Below are positions 34,542-42,289 of a stretch of 63,285 nucleotides of DNA, piece after piece. Under the pieces are notes generated by a model. The model saw only the letters and a program-made list of their open reading frames with translations. It was not told the DNA's origin and searched no databases. The stretch is from Lactococcus sp. S-13 (lineage in GTDB: Bacteria; Bacillota; Bacilli; Lactobacillales; Streptococcaceae). The stretch's first letter is position 1. The number at the start of each line of letters is the position of its first letter. The stretch covers positions 1 through 63,285 of the forward strand of contig NZ_SDAK01000003.1 in NCBI RefSeq assembly GCF_004210295.1, in the 5' to 3' direction. Made by a program: the position numbers and the translations under genes.

Positions 34542-35345
34542 ATGTTAACTGAAAAAGAATTAGAAGAAAAAATTGGAAATTTGATACACTATGTGGGGAA
34601 CAGAGAGCTAGGAGGAGATGACTCAAGTGAAGAATTAACAAGTATTATATCTGGAGCAAAGAAAGAATTACAAGTCAGATTAGGAATGATAGAACCAGGA
34701 TCAATTCTTTGTAAGTTTATAAAAAACCCACCACGGAATCCTAAAGAAAAACCTACTGATTATAGAGGGCTTTTATATTACCATGAAAAAAATTTGCAAA
34801 AGTTAATTGAAGAGCATTCTGAGCCAGAATATGAAGATATTTTTGGTAGAATGAAACCGGCTAAAATTGCAACCAAAGAGGATATTATTAGCAATTACAA
34901 TGATACATTAAAAAGATTTAGTGAGGTTTATAACAATTATAAAGATGGTAAACAAATCAAATACGGAAATTTTTCATCTTTTACTTGTGAACCGACTAAA
35001 ATAGACGTGAATTCTTTTAAATCACACCATGTTTGTGAACGGGTTATTGTGATGCGTGCAAGTGCAAACAATATTTATCCTCATAACGCATTAGGACAAC
35101 TTGAATATGAAGTATTTGATATTGTGTTAGAAGAAAATATTATAGAATGCATCACATTTGATGAGTGGATGATTAAATATCCGAAATATAGTTTAGCATT
35201 TAAAGAGTATGAAGAAAGTATAACTCAGGTAAAAATCATCAAATCAACAAGTGATAAAAAAGTTTATAATGATGAAGAATTGGAAATTATAAACATTATG
35301 GATAAAATAAGTTCTGAAATAGATAAAGATCGAAACCAAAGTTAA
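34542..35345 (+). CDS. Hypothetical protein downstream of parAB
   Basis: The 267-residue acidic soluble protein is not recognised. A central segment (FSSFTCEPTKIDVNSFKSHH, CERVIVMRASANNIYPHN) looks structured, while both ends are charged and helical. There are no membrane segments or catalytic motifs that I can name. The ribosome site is modest (AAGGAATC). It ends about 80 bp before a terminator. Confidence 0.6.
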   Translation: MLTEKELEEKIGNLIHYVGNRELGGDDSSEELTSIISGAKKELQVRLGMIEPGSILCKFIKNPPRNPKEKPTDYRGLLYYHEKNLQKLIEEHSEPEYEDIFGRMKPAKIATKEDIISNYNDTLKRFSEVYNNYKDGKQIKYGNFSSFTCEPTKIDVNSFKSHHVCERVIVMRASANNIYPHNALGQLEYEVFDIVLEENIIECITFDEWMIKYPKYSLAFKEYEESITQVKIIKSTSDKKVYNDEELEIINIMDKISSEIDKDRNQS

Positions 35346-35424
35346 AGTCAAGATAAAGGTATGACCTTAAAGACACCTTTGTCTTGACAAGGTGGTAATA
35401 TTCTATGGATAAGAATTCAAGTAT

Positions 35425-35457
35425 AAAAAGACTAATTGTTTTGTAACTAGTCTTTTT
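35425..35457. terminator. Bidirectional terminator
   Basis: AAAAAGACTA and TAGTCTTTTT form a 10-bp stem around TTGTTTTGTAAC, after the 267-residue gene. The 35460-35567 gap holds nothing else evident. Confidence 0.75.
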
Positions 35458-35567
35458 ATGTATTTATAAGTTATTTTATTCTCATAGTTGAGCGATTTGT
35501 ATATACAAAGAGAACAAGGAGTAAAGTAGAACTGAACGAATCGTTTCATAAATCGGGTTCTACTTTT

Positions 35568-35918
35568 TTAAGAAATATTCATAATTTGTTCAATGGAGAT
35601 GAGGTAAATTTTATCTGTTGATTTTATTCTCACTTGATTATTGATAAATTCAGAAACAAAACCAAAGACTTCAGTTATTTTATTTTTAGAATGATATTTA
35701 ACTTTGATTTGTACCTGATTAGAAAAAGACTGGTTAAGAAGATGGAGCACTACATGAGGTGATAAAGTTTGAATGACTTTATCATTTTTTTGTTCCTTTT
35801 CAAAAGTATTTTGAGCCTCCGTAAGTTCTCCAGTCGCAAATGCGCCCCATTTCATCATCCCTCGGTCGTGATAAGTCCGAATGACCTCATAAGGGCTATA
35901 TGAACGGTCAACTGACAT
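35568..35918 (-). CDS. YolD-like protein
   Basis: The 116-residue protein has the YolD-family pattern: an amino 'DRGMMKWGAFATGELTEA' and a carboxyl Sm-like half 'QVQIKVKYHSKNKITEVFGF...'. YolD-like genes lie directly after Y-family polymerase genes (uvrX/umuC) on plasmids and phages, as here. The ATG (35918) overlaps the uvrX stop. An AGGAGG lies upstream. It is thought to act with the polymerase in SOS mutagenesis. Confidence 0.82.
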   Translation of the reverse strand: MSVDRSYSPYEVIRTYHDRGMMKWGAFATGELTEAQNTFEKEQKNDKVIQTLSPHVVLHLLNQSFSNQVQIKVKYHSKNKITEVFGFVSEFINNQVRIKSTDKIYLISIEQIMNIS

Positions 35919-36163
35919 CTGTTTCCTCCTTGTTTTGGCTTGCTGCGTGACCTCCGATAAGCTTGTTCCGATGGATCACACGTGATCCTGCAGATAAACT
36001 ACTTGCCTTTTGGATGGAGAGAAAATCGAACTTTTCTCTAATCTCATCGATGGCTTTTTGAAGGGCTTCTTGCTTTTCATTGGATTGATTTTCTTCAACA
36101 CTTTCAAATAGTGAAAGTTGTTTGACCGAACTATCAGAGAGCTGATTCCCATAGATAGTTTAT
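35908..36163 (-). pseudogene. UvrX/UmuC-type Y-family polymerase, 3' end only
   Basis: About 85 residues remain from the IS1216 copy D boundary to the TGA at 35908-35910. They read 'GNQLSDSSVKQLSLFESVEE', a coiled segment, then 'SSLSAGSRVIHRNKLIGGHA', the typical tail of plasmid UvrX/UmuC proteins including the clamp-binding 'QLSLF'. All polymerase catalytic motifs are missing, deleted at the IS end. It overlaps the yolD start. Confidence 0.85.
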
Positions 36164-36972
36164 GGTTCTGTTGCGAAGTTTCCAAGTTTTCTAGATTTAT
36201 TATAAAATGGAAGGGAAAAGAGAGCGAGGGGTTCCAAATGAATCATTTTAAGGGCAAACAATTCCAAAAAGATGTGATTATTGTCGCAGTAGGTTACTAC
36301 CTCCGTTACAATCTGAGCTATCGTGAAGTTCAGGAATTGCTTTATGACCGTGGAATAAATGTTTGTCACACTACGATTTATCGTTGGGTTCAAGAATACA
36401 GTAAAGTGCTCTATCATCTCTGGAAAAAGAAAAATAGACAGTCCTTCTATTCGTGGAAAATGGATGAAACCTATATTAAAATCAAAGGTCGTTGGCATTA
36501 TCTCTATCGAGCAATTGATGCGGACGGTTTAACCTTAGATATCTGGTTACGAAAGAAACGAGACACGCAGGCGGCGTATGCTTTCTTAAAAAGGCTCCAT
36601 AAACAGTTTGGACAACCTAGAGTCATCGTAACTGATAAAGCACCCTCTATTGGCTCTGCATTTAGAAAGTTACAGAGAAATGGGTTATACACCAAAACAG
36701 AGCATCGAACCGTGAAATATCTCAATAACTTAATTGAGCAAGATCATAGACCAGTCAAACGTCGCAATAAATTTTATCGAAGTCTCCGGACTGCCTCAAC
36801 CACGATTAAGGGCATGGAGACCATTCGAGGAATATACAAAAAGAACCGAAGAAATGGAACGCTCTTCGGCTTTTCGGTCTCTACTGAAATAAAAATTTTA
36901 ATGGGAATAACAGCTTAAGAGGAACACGGGGCAGAAACGTTATTTTAAAATTTCAAACTTTGCAACAGAACC
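36164..36972 (+). mobile_element. IS1216-type element, copy D (IS6 family)
   Basis: The 809-bp element is the inverse of copy A, with the same one-mismatch terminal repeat (GCGAAG at its left end) and an identical protein. Flanks TAGTTTAT and GGCAGTTC are unrelated. It truncates uvrX on the left and the 126-codon frame on the right. Confidence 0.95.
36238..36918 (+). CDS. IS1216-type transposase, copy D
   Basis: The 226-residue IS6 transposase starts at ATG 36238 (GAGGGG upstream), with the DDE triad intact; it is identical to copy A. An upstream extension of the frame to 36118 crosses the IS boundary and is not credible. Confidence 0.96.
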   Translation: MNHFKGKQFQKDVIIVAVGYYLRYNLSYREVQELLYDRGINVCHTTIYRWVQEYSKVLYHLWKKKNRQSFYSWKMDETYIKIKGRWHYLYRAIDADGLTLDIWLRKKRDTQAAYAFLKRLHKQFGQPRVIVTDKAPSIGSAFRKLQRNGLYTKTEHRTVKYLNNLIEQDHRPVKRRNKFYRSLRTASTTIKGMETIRGIYKKNRRNGTLFGFSVSTEIKILMGITA

Positions 36973-37320
36973 GGCAGTTCTAACAAATCCAAAATCAGCG
37001 GCTGCCTGCAAAAGTTCACTATATTGTCTATCAGTTAATCCAAAATTTCTTTGTTTAGATTTTTCAACTGATCTAATTGGATTAATTAGAACTGGTTTGA
37101 TACTTCTTGCTTCACTAATTTCGAGTTCAGTATCAGTATTACTTTCACCTGCAAGAGGTCTTGTTTCCCAATTTGATGTAACCAGATTTAATTCTTGACC
37201 ATTGTCCACCTTTGGATTTGCAGGTAGTCCTGGTTCAATAGTATTGAGGTCAGTATCACTATCAGTATTACCTCCTCGCATAAAATCAAGAAATGAATTT
37301 GCTTGTTCGTTATTAGCCAT
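36973..37320 (-). pseudogene. Gene following the third Rep-like gene, 3' truncated by IS1216
   Basis: The first 116 codons are intact from ATG 37320 (AAAGGAG upstream). The frame then reads through the IS end and stops at 36940. The amino part is rich in Asn/Thr/Asp/Glu (GGNTDSDTDLNTIEPG). The last native residues 'FGLTDRQYSELLQAAADFGF' look like the beginning of a ribbon-helix-helix or helical DNA-binding domain. It may have been a small partition or copy-control partner of the 37579-38514 gene. The family is not recognised. Confidence 0.6.
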
Positions 37321-37333
37321 TTAATGACTCCTT

Positions 37334-37470
37334 TGTGTAAGATTTTTGTCGATTAGACAAGGAAGCCTGTATTCTTCCAAAGCAGACAGAGGGATTCCAA
37401 CCCACATTCAAGCTATCTTACACAGTGGTGAGACAGAGTGGTGTTACTCCACATTACAGGAAGTCTCACC
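37334..37470 (-). promoter_or_regulatory. Highly structured 5' leader (cloverleaf-like)
   Basis: A 10-bp perfect stem TGTGTAAGAT/ATCTTACACA (37334-37343 with 37415-37424) closes three internal hairpins: TTGTC/GACAA, GGAAG/CTTCC, and GGG/CCC around TTGGAA. On the minus-strand mRNA the closing stem ends exactly at the AAAGGAG of the 37320 gene. A second element upstream has an 8-bp stem GGTGAGAC/GTCTCACC (37427-37470) enclosing a GTGG/CCAC hairpin. It may control translation. There are no covariation data. Confidence 0.5.
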
Positions 37471-37578
37471 AGTGAGCTTGAGCTTTATGCTTTTAAGCGA
37501 TGTCCACATCTCTAAACAATTGTTTAGATAAGTAGTTTATTGACATACTTAGGTCAAGGTCTTTATCATCCTTCTTTT

Positions 37579-38514
37579 TTAGAAATGTACAGAAGAAACT
37601 GCTTTTCTTGTTGCTATTTTCTGTTGTAATCCAATTCTGAAGTAACTCAAATAGTTTTGTCTACTGTTATATTTGTTATCTATCAATTGTTCTTTAACCA
37701 ACTCAGCAAATGCAATTGATGCTTGTTCTGGGTCAGAGTAATCTAAATCAAATCCAACTCGTGTGGTAAACAAGAAGTCCATTAAGTCGGTTTTGACATC
37801 CTCAGAAAATTTTGTTTTCAAAAGAGATTCAATCAAATCTTTTTCAAATGGAAAGCATTCAAGATAATCCATTTTTGCTTTTTCAAGTTTATTTTGAAAT
37901 TCTGAAATTTCTTTATTATTTTCTTCTTCTTCTTCACCATTTATTAGTAAACCTTTATTAATAGATTTAATACCTGTTGATTTTGTGCTGTCCGTTTTAT
38001 GCTGTTCAAAATCAACACCCATAGAAATCCCATGGTTATCAGTGTGTTGATTTTCAACACCCTGATTAACACTGGGTTTAGGGTCACTTGATTTTTGTGC
38101 ATTTTCTATCAATTTTTTATTTCGATAGTATGAAGCAGGCTTTCTATTCGTTCCAGAACGATAAGCAATATCCCAACCAGTTGTTAAGTACTCCTCATTT
38201 AATTCTTGAATAGTTTCTTCTGAAAATCCTTCATGACTAAAAAGATACTCAAATTGTTGTTTAGGTTTTTTTCCTTTGGAATATGCGATAATGAAATTTT
38301 GGTCAAGAAGTTCATTCCAAATTCTTTCAACTGAGGTTTTTTTATTTTTTTCAAAGCATGTATAAAGATTTGTTTTATGAAAAATATAATTATCTGGCAT
38401 ACTTTCCATATAACTTAGTAACCCTCTAGCTTCTAAACTTAAATCGTTTCTTTGCAAAAATTCTCTATTTAAACTTTCATAGCCTTTTTGTTTTTTAAAT
38501 TTCTTAACTGCCAT
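37579..38514 (-). CDS. Replication-initiator-like protein (third rep gene)
   Basis: The 311-residue protein has an amino-terminal winged-helix segment as found in phage and plasmid replisome organisers: 'YESLNREFLQRNDLSLEARGLLSYMESMP', 'TSVERIWNELLDQNFI'. A low-complexity linker (EEEEENNKE) and a helical DnaD-like carboxyl end follow. It is the first gene of a leftward unit that begins with two tRNA-like sequences. The ribosome site is weak (GGAAAC). Whether it still replicates DNA or is a leftover of a fused plasmid cannot be told from the sequence. Confidence 0.65.
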   Translation of the reverse strand: MAVKKFKKQKGYESLNREFLQRNDLSLEARGLLSYMESMPDNYIFHKTNLYTCFEKNKKTSVERIWNELLDQNFIIAYSKGKKPKQQFEYLFSHEGFSEETIQELNEEYLTTGWDIAYRSGTNRKPASYYRNKKLIENAQKSSDPKPSVNQGVENQHTDNHGISMGVDFEQHKTDSTKSTGIKSINKGLLINGEEEEENNKEISEFQNKLEKAKMDYLECFPFEKDLIESLLKTKFSEDVKTDLMDFLFTTRVGFDLDYSDPEQASIAFAELVKEQLIDNKYNSRQNYLSYFRIGLQQKIATRKAVSSVHF

Positions 38515-38577
38515 AATATGTTTCCATTTTCTAACTTAAACGTATCCGCCAAGATACGATAAGAATTAAGTTTTAAA

Positions 38578-38638
38578 GCGAAATCGAGGATTCGAGCCTC
38601 TATCGTCCTTATTGACTTAAGTCAATACAGAATTTCGC
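38578..38638 (-). ncRNA. tRNA-like sequence TLS4
   Basis: The 61-nt minus-strand sequence is closed by a perfect 7-bp stem GCGAAAT/ATTTCGC. It has a T-arm-like AGAGG, CTCGAAT, CCTCG (four pairs). The whole D/anticodon part is replaced by one palindromic hairpin, TATTGACTTAAGTCAATA. It lies 64 bp upstream of the Rep-like gene. Confidence 0.5.
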
Positions 38639-38707
38639 AAATGCAAGTACTGTTGGCGCAGACCCGCAAGGCTATTATGGCAGATAGCGATATGAGCTAA
38701 TGCTCAA

Positions 38708-38772
38708 TGATTTATGCAGGAATCGAACCTGCGAAATTAAGTAATAATTACTATCTAGCACCAATTAAATCA
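38708..38772 (-). ncRNA. tRNA-like sequence TLS3
   Basis: The 65-nt minus-strand sequence is closed by a perfect 7-bp stem TGATTTA/TAAATCA. It has a perfect canonical T-arm (GCAGG, TTCGATT, CCTGC) and a D-loop-like ATTGGTGCTA. In place of the anticodon arm is AGTAAT-T-ATTACT. It starts about 12 nt after a promoter-like -10. The 69-nt gap to TLS4 contains the small hairpin GAGC/GCTC. Confidence 0.55.
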
Positions 38773-38784
38773 GTATATTGTATA

Positions 38785-38814
38785 TTTATATAACTAGAGT
38801 GCATATAAATGCAA
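38785..38814 (-). promoter_or_regulatory. Promoter for the TLS3-TLS4-rep transcript
   Basis: On the minus strand TTGCAT (38814-38809), 18 bp, then TATAAA (38790-38785). It lies between an upstream terminator and TLS3, so the RNA would begin almost at the tRNA-like fold. Confidence 0.55.
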
Positions 38815-38817
38815 AAA

Positions 38818-38847
38818 ACCATCACTCAAATCTAATTGAGTGATGGT
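38818..38847. terminator. Terminator insulating the TLS3 promoter
   Basis: ACCATCACTCAA and TTGAGTGATGGT form a 12-bp stem; on the minus strand it is followed by TTTTTT. The 38848-39250 stretch beyond it has an AT-rich region, a TTTCCGAAAGG hairpin and a possible 18-codon minus frame near 38990-39040, but no convincing gene. Confidence 0.8.
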
Positions 38848-39256
38848 TTATAAGTTCCATTATTTATTGTTATTTAGTAATATTTGCTCTTCTGCTTCTG
38901 CCAATTCTAATGTAAAAAGAATTACAGTTTTTCGGAAAGATGTTACTTAAAACATATAGGAGTTCTGTGTCACACCTTTCCGAAAGGTTTCATAAACCTT
39001 GCTATTATAAGGTTTTTGTAACACATTGCTCTCCTGCTTTTTGTTTTCATCATCTTTCTAAAAAATTTTTTCAGAAGTTTTTTCTTTTTCTTACTAAAAT
39101 AAATTAATAGATATTATTATAAATCAAATCACTCACAAAAAAGAGAGATTCCTATTAAGAATCTCCCTTTTACATCATTTGACTTGACTTTTTATGCATA
39201 TTTATTTATAATATCATTAAGTAAGTCGATTGAACGGAATGTGTTCTTAATCGGCA

Positions 39257-39292
39257 GGTCTGATTAAGCTGTAACTTTATCAGGCCTTTTTT
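39257..39292. terminator. Hairpin terminator
   Basis: GGTCTGATTAAG-type arms pair with ATCAGGCC, followed by TTTTTT, about 70 bp outside the 39362 gene end. Confidence 0.55.
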
Positions 39293-39361
39293 AGTTGCCT
39301 TAATTATAGCATAAACTATTCTTGCGTGCAAGGATTTTTTTGTTATGCTCTGTTAGGCTGA

Positions 39362-39649
39362 TTAATCAGCTTTTGGAGGGTATTTGACTTCCATTGTTTT
39401 TCTGTCAAAGAATGCTAAGACCTCCTGTTTAACTTCAAATTTGTGCCAGGTATCTCCATTTTTCCAATACAAAAATCCATCCTTTGAGGTCACTACGGCA
39501 ACAATCTTAACCCTTTGTGGCCCACTTTTGGTTTCAACAGCCGCCTCGTCGCCTTTACGTAGTCTAATTGGTTGTAGGTGGTCTGGTACCTTCCAATAGC
39601 GTTTATGTTTGTCAGTTCCGTTAATATGGACGGCTTGAATGATTTTCAT
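39362..39649 (-). CDS. Hypothetical basic beta-rich protein (DUF5839-like)
   Basis: The 95-residue basic protein (KHKRYWKVPDHLQPIRLRKG, VKIVAVVTSKDGFLYW) looks like a small beta-barrel. It recalls DUF5839-type proteins of lactic acid bacteria, an uncertain recollection. The start ATG at 39649 has GGGGAG upstream. It follows the recombinase gene by 83 bp in the same direction. Confidence 0.55.
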   Translation of the reverse strand: MKIIQAVHINGTDKHKRYWKVPDHLQPIRLRKGDEAAVETKSGPQRVKIVAVVTSKDGFLYWKNGDTWHKFEVKQEVLAFFDRKTMEVKYPPKAD

Positions 39650-39732
39650 GGTTACTCCCCTGTCATTTAATTACGTTAATCTGATTATATCAAAAATTAC
39701 ACGTTAAATAAATTTTAGATAGTTTGTGAAGT

Positions 39733-40788
39733 TTATAACTTTCTTAATGCATCTTTAGCTTCAGCACTAACAATATGGGTATATAACTCAGTTGGTTTGG
39801 TTGAAGAATGTCCTAATTGGTTGCTGACAAGGACTTGGGAGTGACTGACATTATAAAGTCTTGTTGCGAATGTATGCCTTAGTGTATGAGGTGTCACTCG
39901 TACTTTATAAGCTGCTGAATACTTTGCGACTAGCTTATTTATCGAAGCATTTGATATTTTTCTTATTTTTTGGTTGTAATCTGTGATGAATAAGGCTTGA
40001 ACTTCAGTATCTATGCTACTTCTTGCCTCAAAATAATCAGTTATATATCTGTGTGAAAAGTGGGCAATTGGAACAACATCTTTTTTTCCTTCTTTTCGCA
40101 TCACACTCACTTTCCCTGTTTCAAGGTTTAAATCATTGAGATTGATCCCTACAAGTTCCGCACAACGTAATCCAGAAGATAAAAAGAGGCTTAGTATGGC
40201 TAAATCTCTTTTTTTATTTTTTTTGAAACTTGTTTTCGCACGATTACTGACAGACTTTTCATAGTCTTGCTCAACAAATTCTAAAAAGGCTTTGGTTTCA
40301 TCTCCTAGGAATAGTTTACCTTCTAGTTGAGCAGCACGGTAATGCAAGGTTTCGCTCTTTTTTCGGATATGAATTAAGCGGCTGACATTTCTTGTCATGT
40401 ATGTATTTCCGTGAATATCTTCAGTTTGTTCACACAAGTAGTTATATAGGCTCTTAATCGCTGCAATGGTTCGATTTAGTGCTGATGTATGTGTATTAGA
40501 ACCACATTTTGATTCTAAACGGAGCCGTTCGTGAAGTACAAAAGCTTCTAGCTCACGTTTCGTTACGTTTTCCATTTCTTTCAAAGTAATTTCTTTGATG
40601 TTAGCATGGCTCGTTATATTATTTTCATTCATCCATTTCAAGTATTTTCTAAATTCTAAGCAGTAAGAGTAAATCGAGGCAATACTCAGTGGTACAGTGT
40701 CCTTAGACTGGATAAACTCATTGACGTAGTAGGGAAACTCAAGCATAAGTTTATTTACATTATAACGATAACCATGGTTTTCTGACAT
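39733..40788 (-). CDS. Tyrosine recombinase, XerS-like
   Basis: The 351-residue protein has an amino SAM-like DNA-binding domain (residues 1-150) and the catalytic domain. Arg is in 'LFLSSGLRCAELVGI' near 209, the HxxR block is 'TPHTLRHTFATRLY' near 299-302, His/Gly in 'NQLGHSS' near 325, and the nucleophile Tyr in 'TELYTHI' near 336. Size and amino pattern (YVNEFIQSKDTVPLSIASIYSY) resemble XerS, the single Xer recombinase of streptococci and lactococci. It may resolve plasmid multimers. No adjacent dif-like site was identified with confidence. Confidence 0.88.
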   Translation of the reverse strand: MSENHGYRYNVNKLMLEFPYYVNEFIQSKDTVPLSIASIYSYCLEFRKYLKWMNENNITSHANIKEITLKEMENVTKRELEAFVLHERLRLESKCGSNTHTSALNRTIAAIKSLYNYLCEQTEDIHGNTYMTRNVSRLIHIRKKSETLHYRAAQLEGKLFLGDETKAFLEFVEQDYEKSVSNRAKTSFKKNKKRDLAILSLFLSSGLRCAELVGINLNDLNLETGKVSVMRKEGKKDVVPIAHFSHRYITDYFEARSSIDTEVQALFITDYNQKIRKISNASINKLVAKYSAAYKVRVTPHTLRHTFATRLYNVSHSQVLVSNQLGHSSTKPTELYTHIVSAEAKDALRKL

Positions 40789-41022
40789 CTCTTTTTATTG
40801 TTCCTCAACATTTTCTATTCAAATTAGAATATATTGTAGTCAAATATTAAAGTATTGTCAATTTTTATTATAAATCAAAATTTTATGATAAGGGGTCTGT
40901 TTAGGCTGATTTAACAGAATCTGGAATATCCGTAAACGGTTATTTCATCCGATTGAAACGATAGATATCTTTCCGAAAAAGTTTGATTTTTCTCATACTA
41001 ATTTAAATATTTTTTTCGATGC

Positions 41023-41322
41023 AATACTGACCCTAATACTAACCTTAATACCGACCCTAATACTAACCCTAATACCGACCCTAATACTGACTCTAATACT
41101 GACCTTAATACTAACCTCGATACCGACCCTAATACTGACCTCAATACTGACCCTAATACTGACCCTAATACTGACCTCAATACTGACCCTAATACTAACC
41201 CTAATACTAACCCTAATACCGACCCTAATACCGACCCTAATACTAACCCTAATACCGACCCTAATACTAACCTCGATACCGACCCTAATACTGACCTTAA
41301 TACTGACTCTAATACCAGCCCT
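41023..41322. repeat. Array of 25 tandem 12-bp repeats
   Basis: Consensus AATACYRACCCT repeats 25 times with no indels over exactly 300 bp. Every variant position differs by a transition only (A/G or C/T). Read on the plus strand in frame it would give Asn-Thr-Asp/Asn-Pro/Leu/Ser tetrapeptides, but a TAA lies 8 codons upstream and no start codon follows it. So it is not an evident gene. No iteron-binding protein is adjacent except the P-loop gene 125 bp downstream. Confidence 0.9.
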
Positions 41323-41447
41323 ATTATTTAAACAATGACTTCACTTATATAAGAAAAAAGCTTAATACACCCCTCCAATAGTCCCTGGTTTTTTTTATAA
41401 AATTTGATATACTTGGTACATAAAAAATATGCTTGGAGGATAAATTA

Positions 41448-41942
41448 GTGACAAAAGCAATACTTATATCTGGTACTGAAAACACAGGAAAAACAACAGC
41501 AATTAATAATCTTTATGATTACTATACGTCAAAAGAGGGACGAAAAGCAAAGGTTTTATTTAAATTAACTGAGCGTACTGAGATATCTACAATTTTAGAA
41601 TATGAAGTAAACAATGAAAAAAAATTAGTTGTTTTAATATCAATTGGAGATTCAAAAGATGACATCATAAATCAAAAAAATAATATAGTGGATGAATTAA
41701 AAAAACTATCAAAAGGAACAAAAGATGTAGATTATTGGATATTTACAAGTAGGACAAAAGGAAAAAATCGTTCAAGCGCAATATCAATAGCAGCTGACTT
41801 AGACCATGAATATACAGAATATCCAACTTTAAATGCTTATTACAATAAACCATCTTCTCCGTATACAAAATACAGCATATCTAAAATTAATTTAATAAAT
41901 AGCTTATTTATTGATAACATCATTTCATCTGAGAAGTTATAA
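41448..41942 (+). CDS. P-loop NTPase of unknown function
   Basis: The 164-residue protein begins with a Walker A motif (ILISGTENTGKTTAINNLY, residues 5-23). A strand-rich segment follows (KLVVLISIGDSKDDI), possibly Walker B-like with Asp. The rest is Lys/Ser-rich. I start at GTG 41448 because GGAGG lies 8 nt upstream; the in-frame TTG start at 41433 would overlap that site. No family was recognised: it could be a kinase-like or ParA-unrelated P-loop protein. It stands alone between the 12-bp array and a strong terminator. Confidence 0.6.
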   Translation: MTKAILISGTENTGKTTAINNLYDYYTSKEGRKAKVLFKLTERTEISTILEYEVNNEKKLVVLISIGDSKDDIINQKNNIVDELKKLSKGTKDVDYWIFTSRTKGKNRSSAISIAADLDHEYTEYPTLNAYYNKPSSPYTKYSISKINLINSLFIDNIISSEKL

Positions 41943-41974
41943 TAAAACTCTACTTCCTAAAAATTCACAATTTT

Positions 41975-42015
41975 AAAATGGAAAAACACATCATATAGAT
42001 GTGTTTTTCCATTTT
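41975..42015. terminator. Strong terminator after the P-loop gene
   Basis: AAAATGGAAAAACACATC pairs with GATGTGTTTTTCCATTTT over 18 bp. A second hairpin, AAAAAGA-TGCCC/GGGCA-TCTTTTT, lies at 42061-42090. The 42091-42289 stretch contains no gene that I can support. Confidence 0.85.
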
Positions 42016-42289
42016 AATTAATGATATTATAGATTTACTCTCTTAAAAATTAGAAAGGCAAAAAAGACTGCCCAAATGGGCAATCTTTTTAAATATTCAT
42101 AAATATAATGAATCAAAAATCATATTGTACAGTAAAGTGTACTTCAGTATCTCGTATGAAAAATATGTAGGACTTTATTTTCTATGTCCATTTTAGAAGT
42201 GGCTTTACATAAAGGCTTACAGGACTTTTCATATTTTGAGATTATCGAAAAACTCAATGCCTAAAATACAAACAAAAGATTTTCAAAGT

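Noticed and set aside
36118..36918. 266-residue transposase with an amino extension
   Set aside because: The extension reads from uvrX remnant DNA through the IS inverted repeat. The real start, with GAGGGG, is at 36238.
40998..41180. Minus-strand protein of Ser-Val-Leu-Gly repeats
   Set aside because: It is only the complement of the 12-bp array, has no ribosome site, and starts inside the repeats.
41023..41322. CRISPR array or telomere-like repeat
   Set aside because: The repeats are contiguous 12-mers without spacers and no cas genes are present, and the sequence is inside a circular molecule. It is a simple tandem array.
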